Source: Frankiales bacterium (GTDB lineage Bacteria; Actinomycetota; Actinomycetes; Mycobacteriales; SCTD01). Taken from it: 45,224 nucleotides of DNA. Of the stretch, positions 24,160 to 33,428 are shown piece after piece. The notes beneath the pieces are model-generated. The model saw only the letters and a program-made list of their open reading frames with translations. It had not been told where the DNA came from and did no database searches. Where the stretch lies: positions 1 through 45,224 of the forward strand of contig JAODND010000026.1 of NCBI GenBank assembly GCA_025465465.1. Reading direction: 5' to 3'. Position numbers and translations under genes: made by a program. Position 1 is the first letter of the stretch. Each line of letters begins with the position of its first letter.

Positions 24160-25551
24160 ATGAGCCCCACCCCGTGGCGGCGCCTCGATGACGCGGCGCT
24201 GTCCGACTCTGCACGTGACCACCTCTGGATGCACTTCACCCGGCACTCGACGTTCGAGGAGGGCAGCGCCGTCCCGATCATGGTCAAGGGCGACGGGCCC
24301 TGGCTCTGGGACAGCAACGGGCGCAAGTACCTCGACGGCCTCAGCGGCCTGTTCGTCGTCCAGGCCGGCCACGGGCGCGCCGAGCTCGCGGCCGCGGCGG
24401 CCAAGCAGGCCTCCGAGCTGGCCTTCTTCCCGCTGTGGTCCTACGCGCACCCCGAGGCGATCCAGCTGGCCGAGCGGCTCGCGTCGCTGACACCGGGGGA
24501 CCTCAACCGGGTGTTCTTCACGACGGGTGGCGGTGAGGCTGTCGAGACGGCCTGGAAGCTGGCCAAGAACTACTTCAAGCTCACCGGCAGACCCATGAAG
24601 CACAAGGTGATCAGCCGCTCGATCGCCTACCACGGCACGCCGCAGGGGGCACTGTCGATCACGGGCATCCCCGAGGCCAAGATGTACTTCGAGCCGCTCG
24701 TACCCGGGGCGCACAAGGCGGCGAACACCAACTTCTACCGGGCTCCCGAGCACGGCGACGACCTCGAGGCCTTCGGCCGCTGGGCAGCCGACCAGATCGA
24801 GATCGCCATCGAGATGGAGGGCCCCGACACCGTCGCGGCCGTCTTCGTCGAGCCGGTCCAGAACTCCGGAGGCTGCTTCCCGCCACCGCCTGGGTACTTC
24901 CAGCGGTTGCGCGAGATCTGCGACCGTCACGACGTGCTGCTGGTCTCCGACGAGGTGATCTGTGCCTTCGGCCGGCTCGGCACGATGTTCGGCTGCGAGA
25001 AGTACGGCTACGTGCCGGACATCATCACGTGCGCCAAGGGCCTCACCTCGGGCTACTCCCCGATCGGGGCGATGATCGCCAGCGAGCGCCTCATGGAGCC
25101 GTTCCGCAGCGGCACGCAGTACTTCGCCCACGGCTACACGTTCGGCGGGCACCCGGTGTCGTCGGCGGTGGCGATGGAGAACCTCGACGTGTTCGACCGC
25201 GAGGACCTGCTCGGCAACGTGCTGGCCAACGAGAAGGCGTTCCGGACGACGCTCGAGAAGCTGCACGACCTGCCGATCGTCGGTGACGTCCGAGGCGACG
25301 GGTACTTCTACGGCATCGAGCTCGTGAAGGACAAGGCCACCAAGGAGACGTTCGACGACGCCGAGTCGGAGCGCCTGCTCCGCGGGTTCCTGTCCAAGGC
25401 GCTGTACGACGCGGGTCTCTACTGCCGCGCAGACGACAGGGGCGATCCGGTCGTGCAGCTGGCGCCGCCGCTCGGCTGCGACCAGGAGCACTTCGACTTC
25501 ATCGAGCAGGTCCTGCGTGACGTGCTCGGCCGGGCGTGGGGGCAGCTGTGA
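24160..25551 (+). CDS. Class III PLP aminotransferase (omega-type), second copy
   Basis: A 463-residue PLP aminotransferase with the long N-terminal region of the putrescine/omega-amino acid:pyruvate transaminase group. TTGGGEAVE is at 121-129, Asp264 in [12 protein letters not shown], and the Schiff-base Lys293 in [34 protein letters not shown] and [14 protein letters not shown] are further family segments. Its TGA overlaps the GTG of the aldehyde dehydrogenase by 4 bases (GTGA), so transamination and aldehyde oxidation are translationally coupled: amine to aldehyde to acid. Putrescine or GABA are the likeliest substrates; annotation as an aspartate aminotransferase would be misleading. Confidence 0.93.
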   Translation: MSPTPWRRLDDAALSDSARDHLWMHFTRHSTFEEGSAVPIMVKGDGPWLWDSNGRKYLDGLSGLFVVQAGHGRAELAAAAAKQASELAFFPLWSYAHPEAIQLAERLASLTPGDLNRVFFTTGGGEAVETAWKLAKNYFKLTGRPMKHKVISRSIAYHGTPQGALSITGIPEAKMYFEPLVPGAHKAANTNFYRAPEHGDDLEAFGRWAADQIEIAIEMEGPDTVAAVFVEPVQNSGGCFPPPPGYFQRLREICDRHDVLLVSDEVICAFGRLGTMFGCEKYGYVPDIITCAKGLTSGYSPIGAMIASERLMEPFRSGTQYFAHGYTFGGHPVSSAVAMENLDVFDREDLLGNVLANEKAFRTTLEKLHDLPIVGDVRGDGYFYGIELVKDKATKETFDDAESERLLRGFLSKALYDAGLYCRADDRGDPVVQLAPPLGCDQEHFDFIEQVLRDVLGRAWGQL

Positions 25552-26972
25552 CCGTCGTGCAGAACGTGGTGGCGGGAAAGGGCGGCCCGGCCGCCGACGG
25601 CCAGACCACAGACCTCATCGACCCGACGACCGGCGAGGTCTACGGCACTGCGCCGCTCTCCGGCAAGGAGGACGTCGCGGCCGCCACAGCTGCGGCGGCC
25701 ACCGCCTTCGAGACGTGGAAGCTGACCACGCCGTCGGAGCGCCAGCTGGCGCTGCTCCGGTTTGCCGACGCCGTCGAGGCGCGCACTGCGGAGCTCGTCG
25801 CCGCCGAGTCGAAGAACACCGGCAAGCCGCTGGGCCTCACGACGAGCGAGGAGGTGCCGCCGATGGTGGACCAGATCCGCTTCTTCGCCGGTGCCGCGCG
25901 GCTCCTGGAAGGACGCAGCTCCGGGGAGTACCTCGCCGGCTACACCTCCTGGGTGCGGCGGGAACCGATCGGCGTCGTCGGGCAGGTGACCCCCTGGAAC
26001 TACCCGATGATGATGGCCGTCTGGAAGCTGGCGCCGGCGATCGCCGCGGGCAACACCGTCGTGCTGAAGCCGTCGGACACGACGCCCGTGACGACGGCGA
26101 TGCTCGCCGAGATCGCGCAGGAGCACCTGCCGCCGGGTGTGCTGAACGTGATCTGCGGCGACCGCTCGACCGGAGCGCTGCTCATCGACGACGACGTGCC
26201 CGCGATGGTGTCGATCACCGGCTCGGTGGCTGCGGGCAAGGCGGTGGCCGAGTCGGCCTCGCGGTCGTTGAAGCGCGTGCACCTGGAGCTCGGGGGCAAG
26301 GCTCCGGTCGTCGTGTTCGCCGATGCCGATCTCGAGGGGGCGGCGTCGTCGATCGCGGAGGCCGGGTACTTCAACGCCGGGCAGGACTGCACGGCGGCGA
26401 CGAGGGTCATCGTGGCCAAGGAGGTGCACGACGACTTCCTGGCGGCCCTCGTCGCCGCGGCCCGCGCGACCCGCACCGGTATGCCTGACGACGAGGACGT
26501 CCTGTACGGACCGCTCAACAACGCCAACCAGCTGACCCGGGTCAGCGGTTTCCTCGATCGGCTGCCGTCGCACGCGCGGGTCGACACGGGCGGTCACCGG
26601 GTCGGCGACAGCGGCTACTTCTTCGAGCCCACGGTCGTCAGCGGACTGCACCAGGACGACGAGATCGTGCAGACCGAGGTGTTCGGCCCGGTCATCACGG
26701 TGCAGCCCTTCGACGGCGAGGAGCAGGCGCTGCGCTGGGCCAACGACAGCGACTACGGCCTCGCCTCCTCCGTGTGGACGGCAAACCACGGCCGGGCGCT
26801 GCGCATGGCCCGCGCCCTCGACTTCGGCTGCGTCTGGATCAACACCCACATCCCCCTGGTGGCGGAGATGCCGCACGGCGGCTTCGGGCAGTCCGGCTAT
26901 GGCAAGGACCTGTCCGTCTACGGCTTCGAGGACTACACCCGCGTCAAGCACGTCATGAGCGCACTGGAGTAG
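25548..26972 (+). CDS. Aldehyde dehydrogenase, gamma-aminobutyraldehyde/betaine-aldehyde type
   Basis: A 474-residue NAD(P)-dependent aldehyde dehydrogenase. Asn151 in TPWNYP, general base Glu247 in HLELGGK and nucleophile Cys281 in GQDCTAATR are present; the GQDCTA form of the active site is typical of aminoaldehyde dehydrogenases such as PatD/PuuC-like enzymes. GTG 25548 overlaps the aminotransferase stop. It probably oxidises the aldehyde from the upstream aminotransferase, and perhaps from the FAD oxidase, to an amino acid such as GABA. Confidence 0.93.
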   Translation: MTVVQNVVAGKGGPAADGQTTDLIDPTTGEVYGTAPLSGKEDVAAATAAAATAFETWKLTTPSERQLALLRFADAVEARTAELVAAESKNTGKPLGLTTSEEVPPMVDQIRFFAGAARLLEGRSSGEYLAGYTSWVRREPIGVVGQVTPWNYPMMMAVWKLAPAIAAGNTVVLKPSDTTPVTTAMLAEIAQEHLPPGVLNVICGDRSTGALLIDDDVPAMVSITGSVAAGKAVAESASRSLKRVHLELGGKAPVVVFADADLEGAASSIAEAGYFNAGQDCTAATRVIVAKEVHDDFLAALVAAARATRTGMPDDEDVLYGPLNNANQLTRVSGFLDRLPSHARVDTGGHRVGDSGYFFEPTVVSGLHQDDEIVQTEVFGPVITVQPFDGEEQALRWANDSDYGLASSVWTANHGRALRMARALDFGCVWINTHIPLVAEMPHGGFGQSGYGKDLSVYGFEDYTRVKHVMSALE

Positions 26973-26981
26973 TAAGGACCC

Positions 26982-28391
26982 ATGACGACACCAGCATGGG
27001 TGGCAGGGAAGGCCGTCGCAGGCGGCGAGACCCGACAGGTGACCAGCCCGGCCGACGGCTCGCACGTCGGCACGGTGGCGGTGCCGGACGCGACGGACGT
27101 GGAGCGGGCCGTCGCGGCGGCAGCCGCGGTGGCGAAGGAGTTCCGGTCCAGTCCGGCGCACCTGCGGGCCGCCGCGCTCGACCACGTGAGCGCCGGCATC
27201 CTGCGCCGCGCCGAGGAGTTCGCCGACGTCATCGTGCGCGAGAACGGCAAGCCGTTGAAGTGGGCGATGGGCGAGACCATGCGCGCTGTCTCCACGTTCC
27301 GCTGGGCGGCGGAGGAGACCAGGCGCTTCTCCGGCGACCTGCAGCGCCTCGACACCGACCCCGCGGCGACGGGCCGGCTCGCTGTGACGCGCCGCGTTCC
27401 CTACGGCCCCGTGCTCGGGATCGCTCCCTTCAACTTCCCGCTCAACCTGGTCGCCCACAAGGTCGCGCCGGCGATCGCGGTCGGCGCACCGATCGTGCTC
27501 AAGCCCGCGCCGGCGACCCCGCTGTCCGCGTTGCTGCTCGGTGAGCTGCTGGCCGAGACCGCCCTCCCCGAGGGCGCCTGGTCGGTCCTGCCGCTCGACA
27601 ACGACACCACCGCGAAGCTCGTGCGGGACCCGCGGCTGCCGGTCGTGTCGTTCACCGGGTCCGTCCCCGTCGGGTGGGGGATCCGCGACGCCGTACCCCG
27701 CAAGCAGGTGGTCCTCGAGCTCGGTGGCAACGCCGCCGTCGTGGTGACAGCCGACTACGCCGACCTCGACTGGGCCGCCTCGCGGGTGGCCATCTTCGGC
27801 ATGTACCAGGGCGGTCAGTCGTGCGTCGGCGTGCAGCGGGTCTATGTCGCCCGCGCGGTCCTGGACGTGTTCCGCGACAAGCTGGTCAAGGCCGTCGACG
27901 GCCTCAGCTTCGCCGACGACATCGGGCCGGTCATCGACGAGTCGGCCGCCGTCCGGGTCGTCGAGTGGGTGCAGGAGGCGGTCGAGGCGGGAGCGACCCT
28001 CCTCACCGGCGGCGGCCGGGACGGTACGGCGGTGCAGGCCACCGTGCTCGAGGGCGCCCCGGCCGGGTCGAAGGTCGTGGCCGAGGAGGTCTTCGGGCCG
28101 GTGCTCGTGCTCGAGGCCTTCGACGACCTCGACGAGGCCCTCGCCAAGGTCAACGACAGCCGGTTCGGCTTGCAGGCCGGCGTGTTCACCACCGACGTCC
28201 AGGTCGCCTTCAAGGCCTTCAGCACCCTCGAGGTCGGCGGCCTCGTCGTCGGTGACGTGCCGAGCTACCGCGCCGACCAGATGCCCTACGGCGGGGTGAA
28301 GGACAGCGGCAGGGGCCGCGAGGGACTGCGCTCGGCGATGAACGACTTCACCGAGGAGCGGGTCATGGTGCTCACGGGGCTCGAGCTGTAG
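26982..28391 (+). CDS. Aldehyde dehydrogenase (semialdehyde-type candidate)
   Basis: A 469-residue aldehyde dehydrogenase, distinct from its neighbour. Asn151 sits in APFNFPLN, Glu246 in VLELGGN and Cys281 in GQSCVGVQR. PFNFPLNLVAHKVAPAI and GQSCVGVQR are typical of the lactaldehyde/non-phosphorylating semialdehyde group. The ATG lies 10 bases after the previous stop with GTAAGGA upstream. As last gene of the four-gene arm it could oxidise succinate semialdehyde formed from GABA, completing entry into the TCA cycle. That step is inferred from order only. Confidence 0.9.
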   Translation: MTTPAWVAGKAVAGGETRQVTSPADGSHVGTVAVPDATDVERAVAAAAAVAKEFRSSPAHLRAAALDHVSAGILRRAEEFADVIVRENGKPLKWAMGETMRAVSTFRWAAEETRRFSGDLQRLDTDPAATGRLAVTRRVPYGPVLGIAPFNFPLNLVAHKVAPAIAVGAPIVLKPAPATPLSALLLGELLAETALPEGAWSVLPLDNDTTAKLVRDPRLPVVSFTGSVPVGWGIRDAVPRKQVVLELGGNAAVVVTADYADLDWAASRVAIFGMYQGGQSCVGVQRVYVARAVLDVFRDKLVKAVDGLSFADDIGPVIDESAAVRVVEWVQEAVEAGATLLTGGGRDGTAVQATVLEGAPAGSKVVAEEVFGPVLVLEAFDDLDEALAKVNDSRFGLQAGVFTTDVQVAFKAFSTLEVGGLVVGDVPSYRADQMPYGGVKDSGRGREGLRSAMNDFTEERVMVLTGLEL

Positions 28392-28438
28392 CGCGTCACA
28401 CCAACAGGAAATGCGCAGCCGGCGTCGAACCCAGACGG

Positions 28439-29857
28439 ATGCGCCGCCTCTCCCGCCACCTCACCGCACTGCTCGTCGTCATCGCCGGCTGCCTCGCCGC
28501 ACCTGCGTCCGGCGCGACCGGCCCGGTGGTGCTGCACGAGCAGGGGCGGTTCCTGGCTGACGCGCAGGGCCGGGTGGTCATGCTGCACGGCGTCAACGCC
28601 GTCTGGAAGCGGGCGCCCTACGTGCCGCCGACGACCGCCGCGGGCTTCACCGCCAAGGACGCCGACTGGATCGCCGCGCGCGGCTTCAACGTCGTGCGGA
28701 TGGGAGTCATCTTCGCGGGCGTGATGCCGCACCGCGGCGTCGTGGACCAGCGCTACCTCGACCGCATCGTCGCCGAGGCCAAGCTGCTGACCGACCGCAA
28801 GATCTGGGTGCTGCTGGACTTCCACCAGGACCTGTACTCCGAGAAGTTCTCCGGCGAGGGCTTCCCGGCCTGGGCTGTCGAGGATGACGGGCTGCCCACG
28901 CCGGTCGACGCCGGCTTCCCTGGCAACTACTTCCAGCCGTCGACCAGCCGCGCCTTCGACAACTTCTACGCCAACACCAACGGTCTTGCCGACCTCTACG
29001 CGAAGGCGTGGGCGGCCGTCGCCCAGCGGTTCCGGAGCACGTCGTACGTGCTCGGCTACGACCTCATGAACGAGCCGTGGCCCGGCACCCAGTTCGCGAC
29101 CTGCGCGCAGCCGGCCGGCTGCCCGGTGTTCGACCAGCAGGTGCTGCAGCCGGTCTATGAGAAGGCGCTCGCGGCGATCCGCGCCGTCGACAGGGCGCAC
29201 CTCGTCTGGATCGAACCGCAGGTGCTGTTCAACGACGGATCGCAGACCAACCTCGACCTCAAGGGCGCCGGCCTCGGGCTGTCGTTCCACCAGTACTGCA
29301 CCAGCGCCGGCCTCACGCACTCCTCCGGCGGCAAGGCCACGCCCGAGTGCGGACCGCAGGGCGACCTGGTCTTCGGCCACGCCAACACCGCGGCGACCCA
29401 GAACGGCTGGGCGACGCTCATGACGGAGTTCGGCGCGTCCGACGACCTCGGCGACATCAGCCGCGTGACCTCGTCGGCCGACAAGGCCCTGACGGGCTGG
29501 GTCTACTGGCACTACAAGGAGTGGGCCGACCCGACCACGGAGTCCCAGGGCTCTGGCGGGCAGGGCCTGTTCACGGACGACAAGGACCTGCGTACGGCGA
29601 AGGCGGCCAAGCTCGCACTGCTCGAGGTGCCCTACGTCCGGGCCTACGCGGGCACGCCGACGAGCACCGTGCTCAGTGGCCGGGTCCTCACCGCCAGCTG
29701 GACGGCGCGGCCCTCGGCCGGCCTGACCGAGGTCTGGGTGCCGCAGTCGGCCTACCGCGCCACGGTGACGGGCGGCAGCGTGGTGTCGAAGCCAGGTGCG
29801 CACCTCCTGCTCGTGAAGGCGACGCGGGCCGGAGCGGTCACGTTGACGGTGCGGTGA
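28439..29857 (+). CDS. Secreted GH5 glycoside hydrolase, endoglycoceramidase-like
   Basis: Exported cellulase-fold enzyme of 472 residues. A signal peptide ends near residue 25 (APASGA). The TIM barrel carries LLDFHQDLYSEKF, the acid/base Glu212 in YDLMNEPWPG, and the nucleophile Glu330 in LMTEFGAS. FHQD plus LMNEPWPG are characteristic of endoglycoceramidase-like GH5 enzymes, which release glycans from glycosphingolipids or glycolipids. A C-terminal beta-rich region (about 400-472) follows. The ribosome-binding site is weak. Its 3' end overlaps the convergent DUF4234 gene by 20 bases. The natural substrate in a soil-type actinobacterium is unknown. Confidence 0.88.
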   Translation: MRRLSRHLTALLVVIAGCLAAPASGATGPVVLHEQGRFLADAQGRVVMLHGVNAVWKRAPYVPPTTAAGFTAKDADWIAARGFNVVRMGVIFAGVMPHRGVVDQRYLDRIVAEAKLLTDRKIWVLLDFHQDLYSEKFSGEGFPAWAVEDDGLPTPVDAGFPGNYFQPSTSRAFDNFYANTNGLADLYAKAWAAVAQRFRSTSYVLGYDLMNEPWPGTQFATCAQPAGCPVFDQQVLQPVYEKALAAIRAVDRAHLVWIEPQVLFNDGSQTNLDLKGAGLGLSFHQYCTSAGLTHSSGGKATPECGPQGDLVFGHANTAATQNGWATLMTEFGASDDLGDISRVTSSADKALTGWVYWHYKEWADPTTESQGSGGQGLFTDDKDLRTAKAAKLALLEVPYVRAYAGTPTSTVLSGRVLTASWTARPSAGLTEVWVPQSAYRATVTGGSVVSKPGAHLLLVKATRAGAVTLTVR

Positions 29858-30437
29858 ATCCGCCTCGCGCGAGGGTCTCCCAGTAGCGGTTGAGCGCGTT
29901 GTTGGTCTTCACGAACCACACGATCCCGCCCGCGACGGTGCTGATGAAGAACAGCACCACACCCACGACCGCGAAGGCGATGGCAGCACCCGACGGGTCG
30001 ACCGACTGCCCTGTGGCTGGGTCCTGCGGGCTGGAGCTCGCCACCAGTCCGATGAAGCCGGCGACCACGAGCACATACCCGACGATCGTGGGGACCAGCA
30101 GCCAGAGCCCGGTGATCGCTTTCACCGGCGCCTGCCGCCCCTTGCGCTCGTAGAGGTTGCCGACCTCGTGCGGGGTCAGGAACGGCATCGCGATGTTGGC
30201 GAGGAACGTCAGCAGCAGCGCGATGCCGCCACCGAGGCCTCGCCCGCTGTGCCCCTTCATCTCGTCGTGCACCTGGTAGTTGTAGACGTAGCCGTAGATG
30301 CCGAAGGTCACGACGAACAGCAGGATCGAGGCGCCCGTCGGGCGGATCCGGCCGGGCGGCCCGTCGTAGGTGTAGCCGTGGGCCGGCATGGCGTAGCCCG
30401 GCGGCGGCTGCTGGGGCTGGTTCCACGGATCCGTCAT
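29838..30437 (-). CDS. DUF4234 membrane protein
   Basis: A 199-residue membrane protein. A Pro/Gln/Gly-rich N-terminus (residues 1-32) precedes the DUF4234 core, RPTGASILLFVVTFGIYGYVYNYQVHDEMKGHSGRG, with further helices at about 70-85, 112-132 and 150-172, four in all. The C-terminal FVKTNNALNRYWE is also typical. No biochemical function is known for the family. The gene is divergent from the acetoacetate-decarboxylase-like gene across 50 bases. Confidence 0.88.
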   Translation of the reverse strand: MTDPWNQPQQPPPGYAMPAHGYTYDGPPGRIRPTGASILLFVVTFGIYGYVYNYQVHDEMKGHSGRGLGGGIALLLTFLANIAMPFLTPHEVGNLYERKGRQAPVKAITGLWLLVPTIVGYVLVVAGFIGLVASSSPQDPATGQSVDPSGAAIAFAVVGVVLFFISTVAGGIVWFVKTNNALNRYWETLARGGFTAPST

Positions 30438-30473
30438 GGCCGCACCCTAGGGCGGGGGCCTTCCCTGTTGCGG

Positions 30474-30487
30474 TGGAACGTGTTCTC
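30474..30487. promoter_or_regulatory. TetR-type box next to the ADC-like gene start
   Basis: The 14-mer TGGAACGTGTTCTC contains the palindrome GAAC-gt-GTTC and matches 7 of 8 fixed positions of the KstR consensus TNNAACNNGTTNNA. It abuts the proposed ATG at 30488. A second site of the same form lies at 44922-44935. Confidence 0.45.
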
Positions 30488-31189
30488 ATGTCGGCCATGA
30501 CGACCACTCACGAGATCCTCGGCCAGACCGTCACGATGCCCGTCGAGGTCGCTGACGCCTCCGCGGGCACGGTCATCTTCGACGTCGACCTCACGGCGGC
30601 GCAGGCGCTCGCGCCGGAGGGCTTCGACGTCATCGAGTCCGCCCCTGGCCGGGCACAGTTCGCCCTGGCTCTCATCGACTACCGCGTCAACGACCTGGGC
30701 GCCTACCACGAGGTCGGGACCATCCTGTTCGTGCGCCCGACCGGTGGCGGCGACGACGGCAACTTCATCACGCACCTGCCGGTGGACCAGGAGTTCACCT
30801 GTGCCGCGGGCAACCGGATCTGGGGCTTCCCGAAGTCGGTCGAGCAGATCGACGTCACGCAGACCGACACGACGTCGCGCTGGGTCCTCAGCATGGGGGG
30901 CGAGCTGGTGCTCGACGTCACCGTCCCGCGCGGCGGCACCGACGAGATGCCGCCGCTGCCGATGACGTCGTACACGCTGCTCGACGGCACGCCGCACGCG
31001 ACCCGGTTCACGCAGGGCGGCTCCGGCTCCTCGATCGGCTTCGGCGACGGCGTCTCGCTGACCCTCGGCACCCACCCGGTCGCCAAGGAGCTGGAGACCC
31101 TCGGCCTGCCGACTGCGCCGGTGGTCGTCACGACCTGGATCGAGAAGATGAGGGCGACGTTCGAAGACGCGCTCCCGCTCCAGGTCTGA
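30488..31189 (+). CDS. Acetoacetate decarboxylase-family protein
   Basis: A 233-residue beta-barrel protein of the ADC superfamily. GNRIWGFPKSVEQIDV places Lys116 at the Schiff-base position and Glu75 in YHEVG matches a second active-site residue, so a Schiff-base chemistry such as decarboxylation or aldol/dehydration is possible. ADC itself is about 245 residues. ATG 30488 is chosen with GGTGGA about 10 bases upstream; GTG 30473 and ATG 30497 are alternatives. It stands alone and ends one base before a convergent small gene. Confidence 0.85.
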   Translation: MSAMTTTHEILGQTVTMPVEVADASAGTVIFDVDLTAAQALAPEGFDVIESAPGRAQFALALIDYRVNDLGAYHEVGTILFVRPTGGGDDGNFITHLPVDQEFTCAAGNRIWGFPKSVEQIDVTQTDTTSRWVLSMGGELVLDVTVPRGGTDEMPPLPMTSYTLLDGTPHATRFTQGGSGSSIGFGDGVSLTLGTHPVAKELETLGLPTAPVVVTTWIEKMRATFEDALPLQV

Positions 31190-31429
31190 TCAGGCGAGCA
31201 GCGCCCAGCCGAGCACCGCGGCCCCCAGCACGCGCCGGAACGGGCTGGCTCCGCGGGCCAGCTCGAGCAGCGCCCAGAGGACGAGACTGCCGGTGGCCAA
31301 CCACCGGAGCAGCTCCCAGCCGGTGATGCGGTGCGCCACCGTCGCGACGACCCAGGCCCACAGCGGTGCGTTCGGGAGCTGGGCGACCACCACCCGACCT
31401 GTGGTGCGGTCGGTGAACCACCACCTCAT
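31190..31429 (-). CDS. Small membrane protein, unknown
   Basis: A 79-residue protein with two hydrophobic segments, about 22-36 (LWAWVVATVAHRITG) and 41-58 (LRWLATGSLVLWALLELA), and an Arg-rich link. The N-terminus MRWWFTDRTTGRVVVAQLPNAPLW is characteristic of a small uncharacterised actinobacterial family. Its ATG overlaps the TetR stop by 4 bases, so it is the third gene of the MFS-TetR operon. Confidence 0.7.
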   Translation of the reverse strand: MRWWFTDRTTGRVVVAQLPNAPLWAWVVATVAHRITGWELLRWLATGSLVLWALLELARGASPFRRVLGAAVLGWALLA

Positions 31430-31947
31430 GGGGTGAGCAGGTCCTGGAGCAGGGCGACCAGCTCCTCGGGCGGTAGCTTCTGCAGCGAGGGGAACGCCCC
31501 GCCGGCCCGGCCGAGGGCGACGCCGGCGAAGGCCGCTGTCGCCAGCTCCGCCCGCAGCTGGGCGTCCTCGACACCCGCCGCGGCGAACCGCTCGGCAAGA
31601 GGGGTCACGAGCCTGGCGTGCAAGGCCTCGCGCGCCTGCGCCTGCACGGACTCGTCCTCGTGCGGATGCACAGCCGACTGGAACACCGGGCCAGGGCCGC
31701 GGTCGTCGACCCTGCCGAGCAGTGCCGTCATGCGCGTGGGCTCGAGCAGGTCAGGGGGCGGCCCGTCCCCGAGCTCCATCCGCAGGGCGGCCAGGTAGAG
31801 ACCTGCCTTGCTGCCGAAGTACCGCGCGATGAGGCTCGCGTCGACGCCGGCCCGCTCGGCGATGTCGCGGGTGGTGACCCGCTCGTAGCCGCGCTCCGCG
31901 AACAGCAGCTGTGCTGCCGCGAGGAGGAGCTGCTGACCGCGGGCCAT
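31426..31947 (-). CDS. TetR family transcriptional regulator
   Basis: A 173-residue repressor-type protein. The N-terminal HTH is unusually close to the start (LLLAAAQLLFAERGYERVTTRDIAERAGVDASLIARYFGSKAGLYLAAL, residues 7-55). A C-terminal ligand domain follows, ending with LQKLPPEELVALLQDLLTP. It starts at ATG 31947, sharing one base with the MFS stop. A 20-base palindrome upstream of the MFS gene is its probable autoregulatory operator. Confidence 0.93.
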   Translation of the reverse strand: MARGQQLLLAAAQLLFAERGYERVTTRDIAERAGVDASLIARYFGSKAGLYLAALRMELGDGPPPDLLEPTRMTALLGRVDDRGPGPVFQSAVHPHEDESVQAQAREALHARLVTPLAERFAAAGVEDAQLRAELATAAFAGVALGRAGGAFPSLQKLPPEELVALLQDLLTP

Positions 31948-33341
31948 CAGTCCACCGTAGCCAGCACGAGCTCCGGGTCCGGCTCCGACTCGCGACCGGG
32001 GACGACCGCGCTGACGACGCCGGCGACGACGAGCACCGCGATGCCCAGCAGGGCGACGGTCGTGTAGCCGCCCGCCTCCGGCAGTCGCCGGCCTGCGGGG
32101 GTGTGTGCCTCGAGGACGGTCGCGGACAGCGCCGACCCCATCGAGTAGCCGACGTAGCGCAGCACCTGGTTGAAGCTCATCGCGCTGCCGGTCTCGTGTG
32201 CCGGCACGTTGCCGACGATGAGACCGGGCAGCGCGGCAAAGGTGCAGCCGATGCCGAGGCCCGCCAGCGCCATCACGACGACCACCGTCCATGGGCTGCT
32301 GCGGTCGAGGGCGAACAGCAGGTTGGCCGCCACGAAGGTGCCGCACCCGATCGGGAGCACGGCCCGCTGCCCGAAGCGGTGGCCGAGCAGCGGCGCGATC
32401 CGGCTGGAGACCATCGACATGACCGACAGCGGGAGCAGCAGCAGCCCGCTGACGACGATGCTGGAGCCGAAGCCGTAGCCGGTGGACCGCGGGGTCTGCG
32501 CGAACCGGATGATCATCGACATGAGGGCATACATGCCGATCCCGGCGAGCAACCCGGTCAGGTCGGCGGTCAGCACGGTCCGGTCGCGCACGAGGCGCAG
32601 GTCCACGAGCGGGTGGTCGGTGCGCAGCTCGTGCCGGAACCAGCCGGCCAGCAGGACCAGGCTCAGGGCGACGAAGACGGCGATCAGCGCTGAGGACCAC
32701 ACCTCGGACTGCCCGAGGGCGAGCAGCAGTCCGGCCACCCCGACGGCAAGAAGCAGCGAGCCGACCCAGTCGAGGGGTACGGCGGGCCGGTCGGCCACCG
32801 ACGGCACGGTGACCCAGGCCAGCAGCAGCGCCACAGACGTGACGGCGGCACCGAACCAGAAGCCGGCGCGGAACGTGAGGTGCTCGGCGATCAGGCCGGT
32901 GAGCGGGTAGCCGAGCCCGATGCCGGCAACCGCCGTGATCGACAGCAGGCCCACGACGCGCGTGCGGTGCTCGCCGTCGAGGGCGTCGCGCGCGATGGCC
33001 ATGGTCAGGGGGATGAGCCCGAGCCCGACGCCCATCAGGCCGCGGCCGAGGAGCAGCAGCCAGAACGGCCCGGGCACGGCGGCCAGCACGCAGCCGAGCA
33101 CCACGGCGCCGAGCGCGGCGAGGACGGTCGCCCGCCGGTGCCGGCCGTCTGCGAGCCGGCCGAGCGTGGGGGTGGCAACCGCGCCCATCAGCAGGCTGAT
33201 CGTCAGCGACCACTGGGCGGAGGCGAGGGAGACGTGGGTGTCGTGGGCGATGGTCGGCACGAGGGGAGCGCCCAGGCTGCTGACGACGGAGGCCACCATC
33301 CCGACGTAGACGAGAACGGGGACGAGACGCCGCGACGGCAC
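31947..33341 (-). CDS. MFS transporter, DHA2-like drug exporter
   Basis: A 464-residue, about 14-helix major facilitator transporter. The cytoplasmic loop motif is TPTLGRLADGRHRRATVL, and motif C-like segments are present in helix 5 (GIGLGYPLTGLIAEH). I choose GTG 33341 because GGAGG lies 8 bases upstream; GTG 33350 would leave no spacing. It is cotranscribed with the TetR gene and a small membrane protein. The nearby TetR/operator arrangement indicates substrate-induced efflux. Confidence 0.92.
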   Translation of the reverse strand: MPSRRLVPVLVYVGMVASVVSSLGAPLVPTIAHDTHVSLASAQWSLTISLLMGAVATPTLGRLADGRHRRATVLAALGAVVLGCVLAAVPGPFWLLLLGRGLMGVGLGLIPLTMAIARDALDGEHRTRVVGLLSITAVAGIGLGYPLTGLIAEHLTFRAGFWFGAAVTSVALLLAWVTVPSVADRPAVPLDWVGSLLLAVGVAGLLLALGQSEVWSSALIAVFVALSLVLLAGWFRHELRTDHPLVDLRLVRDRTVLTADLTGLLAGIGMYALMSMIIRFAQTPRSTGYGFGSSIVVSGLLLLPLSVMSMVSSRIAPLLGHRFGQRAVLPIGCGTFVAANLLFALDRSSPWTVVVVMALAGLGIGCTFAALPGLIVGNVPAHETGSAMSFNQVLRYVGYSMGSALSATVLEAHTPAGRRLPEAGGYTTVALLGIAVLVVAGVVSAVVPGRESEPDPELVLATVD

Positions 33342-33369
33342 GCCGGCCACCTCCAGGAGTCAGCGGGTG

Positions 33370-33389
33370 ATGTCATCAGATGATGACAT
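33370..33389. promoter_or_regulatory. 20-base palindromic operator (TetR/MFS)
   Basis: ATGTCATCAGATGATGACAT is a palindrome with perfect 9-base arms around a central GA. It lies 28 bases upstream of the MFS start and 39 bases before the divergent DksA/TraR-like start. Its size and place fit a TetR dimer-pair operator controlling the MFS-TetR operon. Confidence 0.75.
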
Positions 33390-33428
33390 ACGAGGAAGGG
33401 TCGCGGCCGCCAGAGTGTTGAGGGTCAC

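Noticed and set aside
22542..24404. Upstream extension of the Lrp frame to 24404
   Set aside because: It is antisense to the APC permease and has shadow composition; the Lrp domain starts at 22541 with its own ribosome-binding site.
4157..27041. Repeated GACAGGTG words (about 4160, 7012, 7690, 10522, 23306, 27036) as a possible signal sequence
   Set aside because: Several lie in frame as Thr-Gly (ACA GGT) codons, and the more usual ACCGGT word is also common, so this looks like a codon-pair habit rather than a site. A genome-wide word count would settle it.
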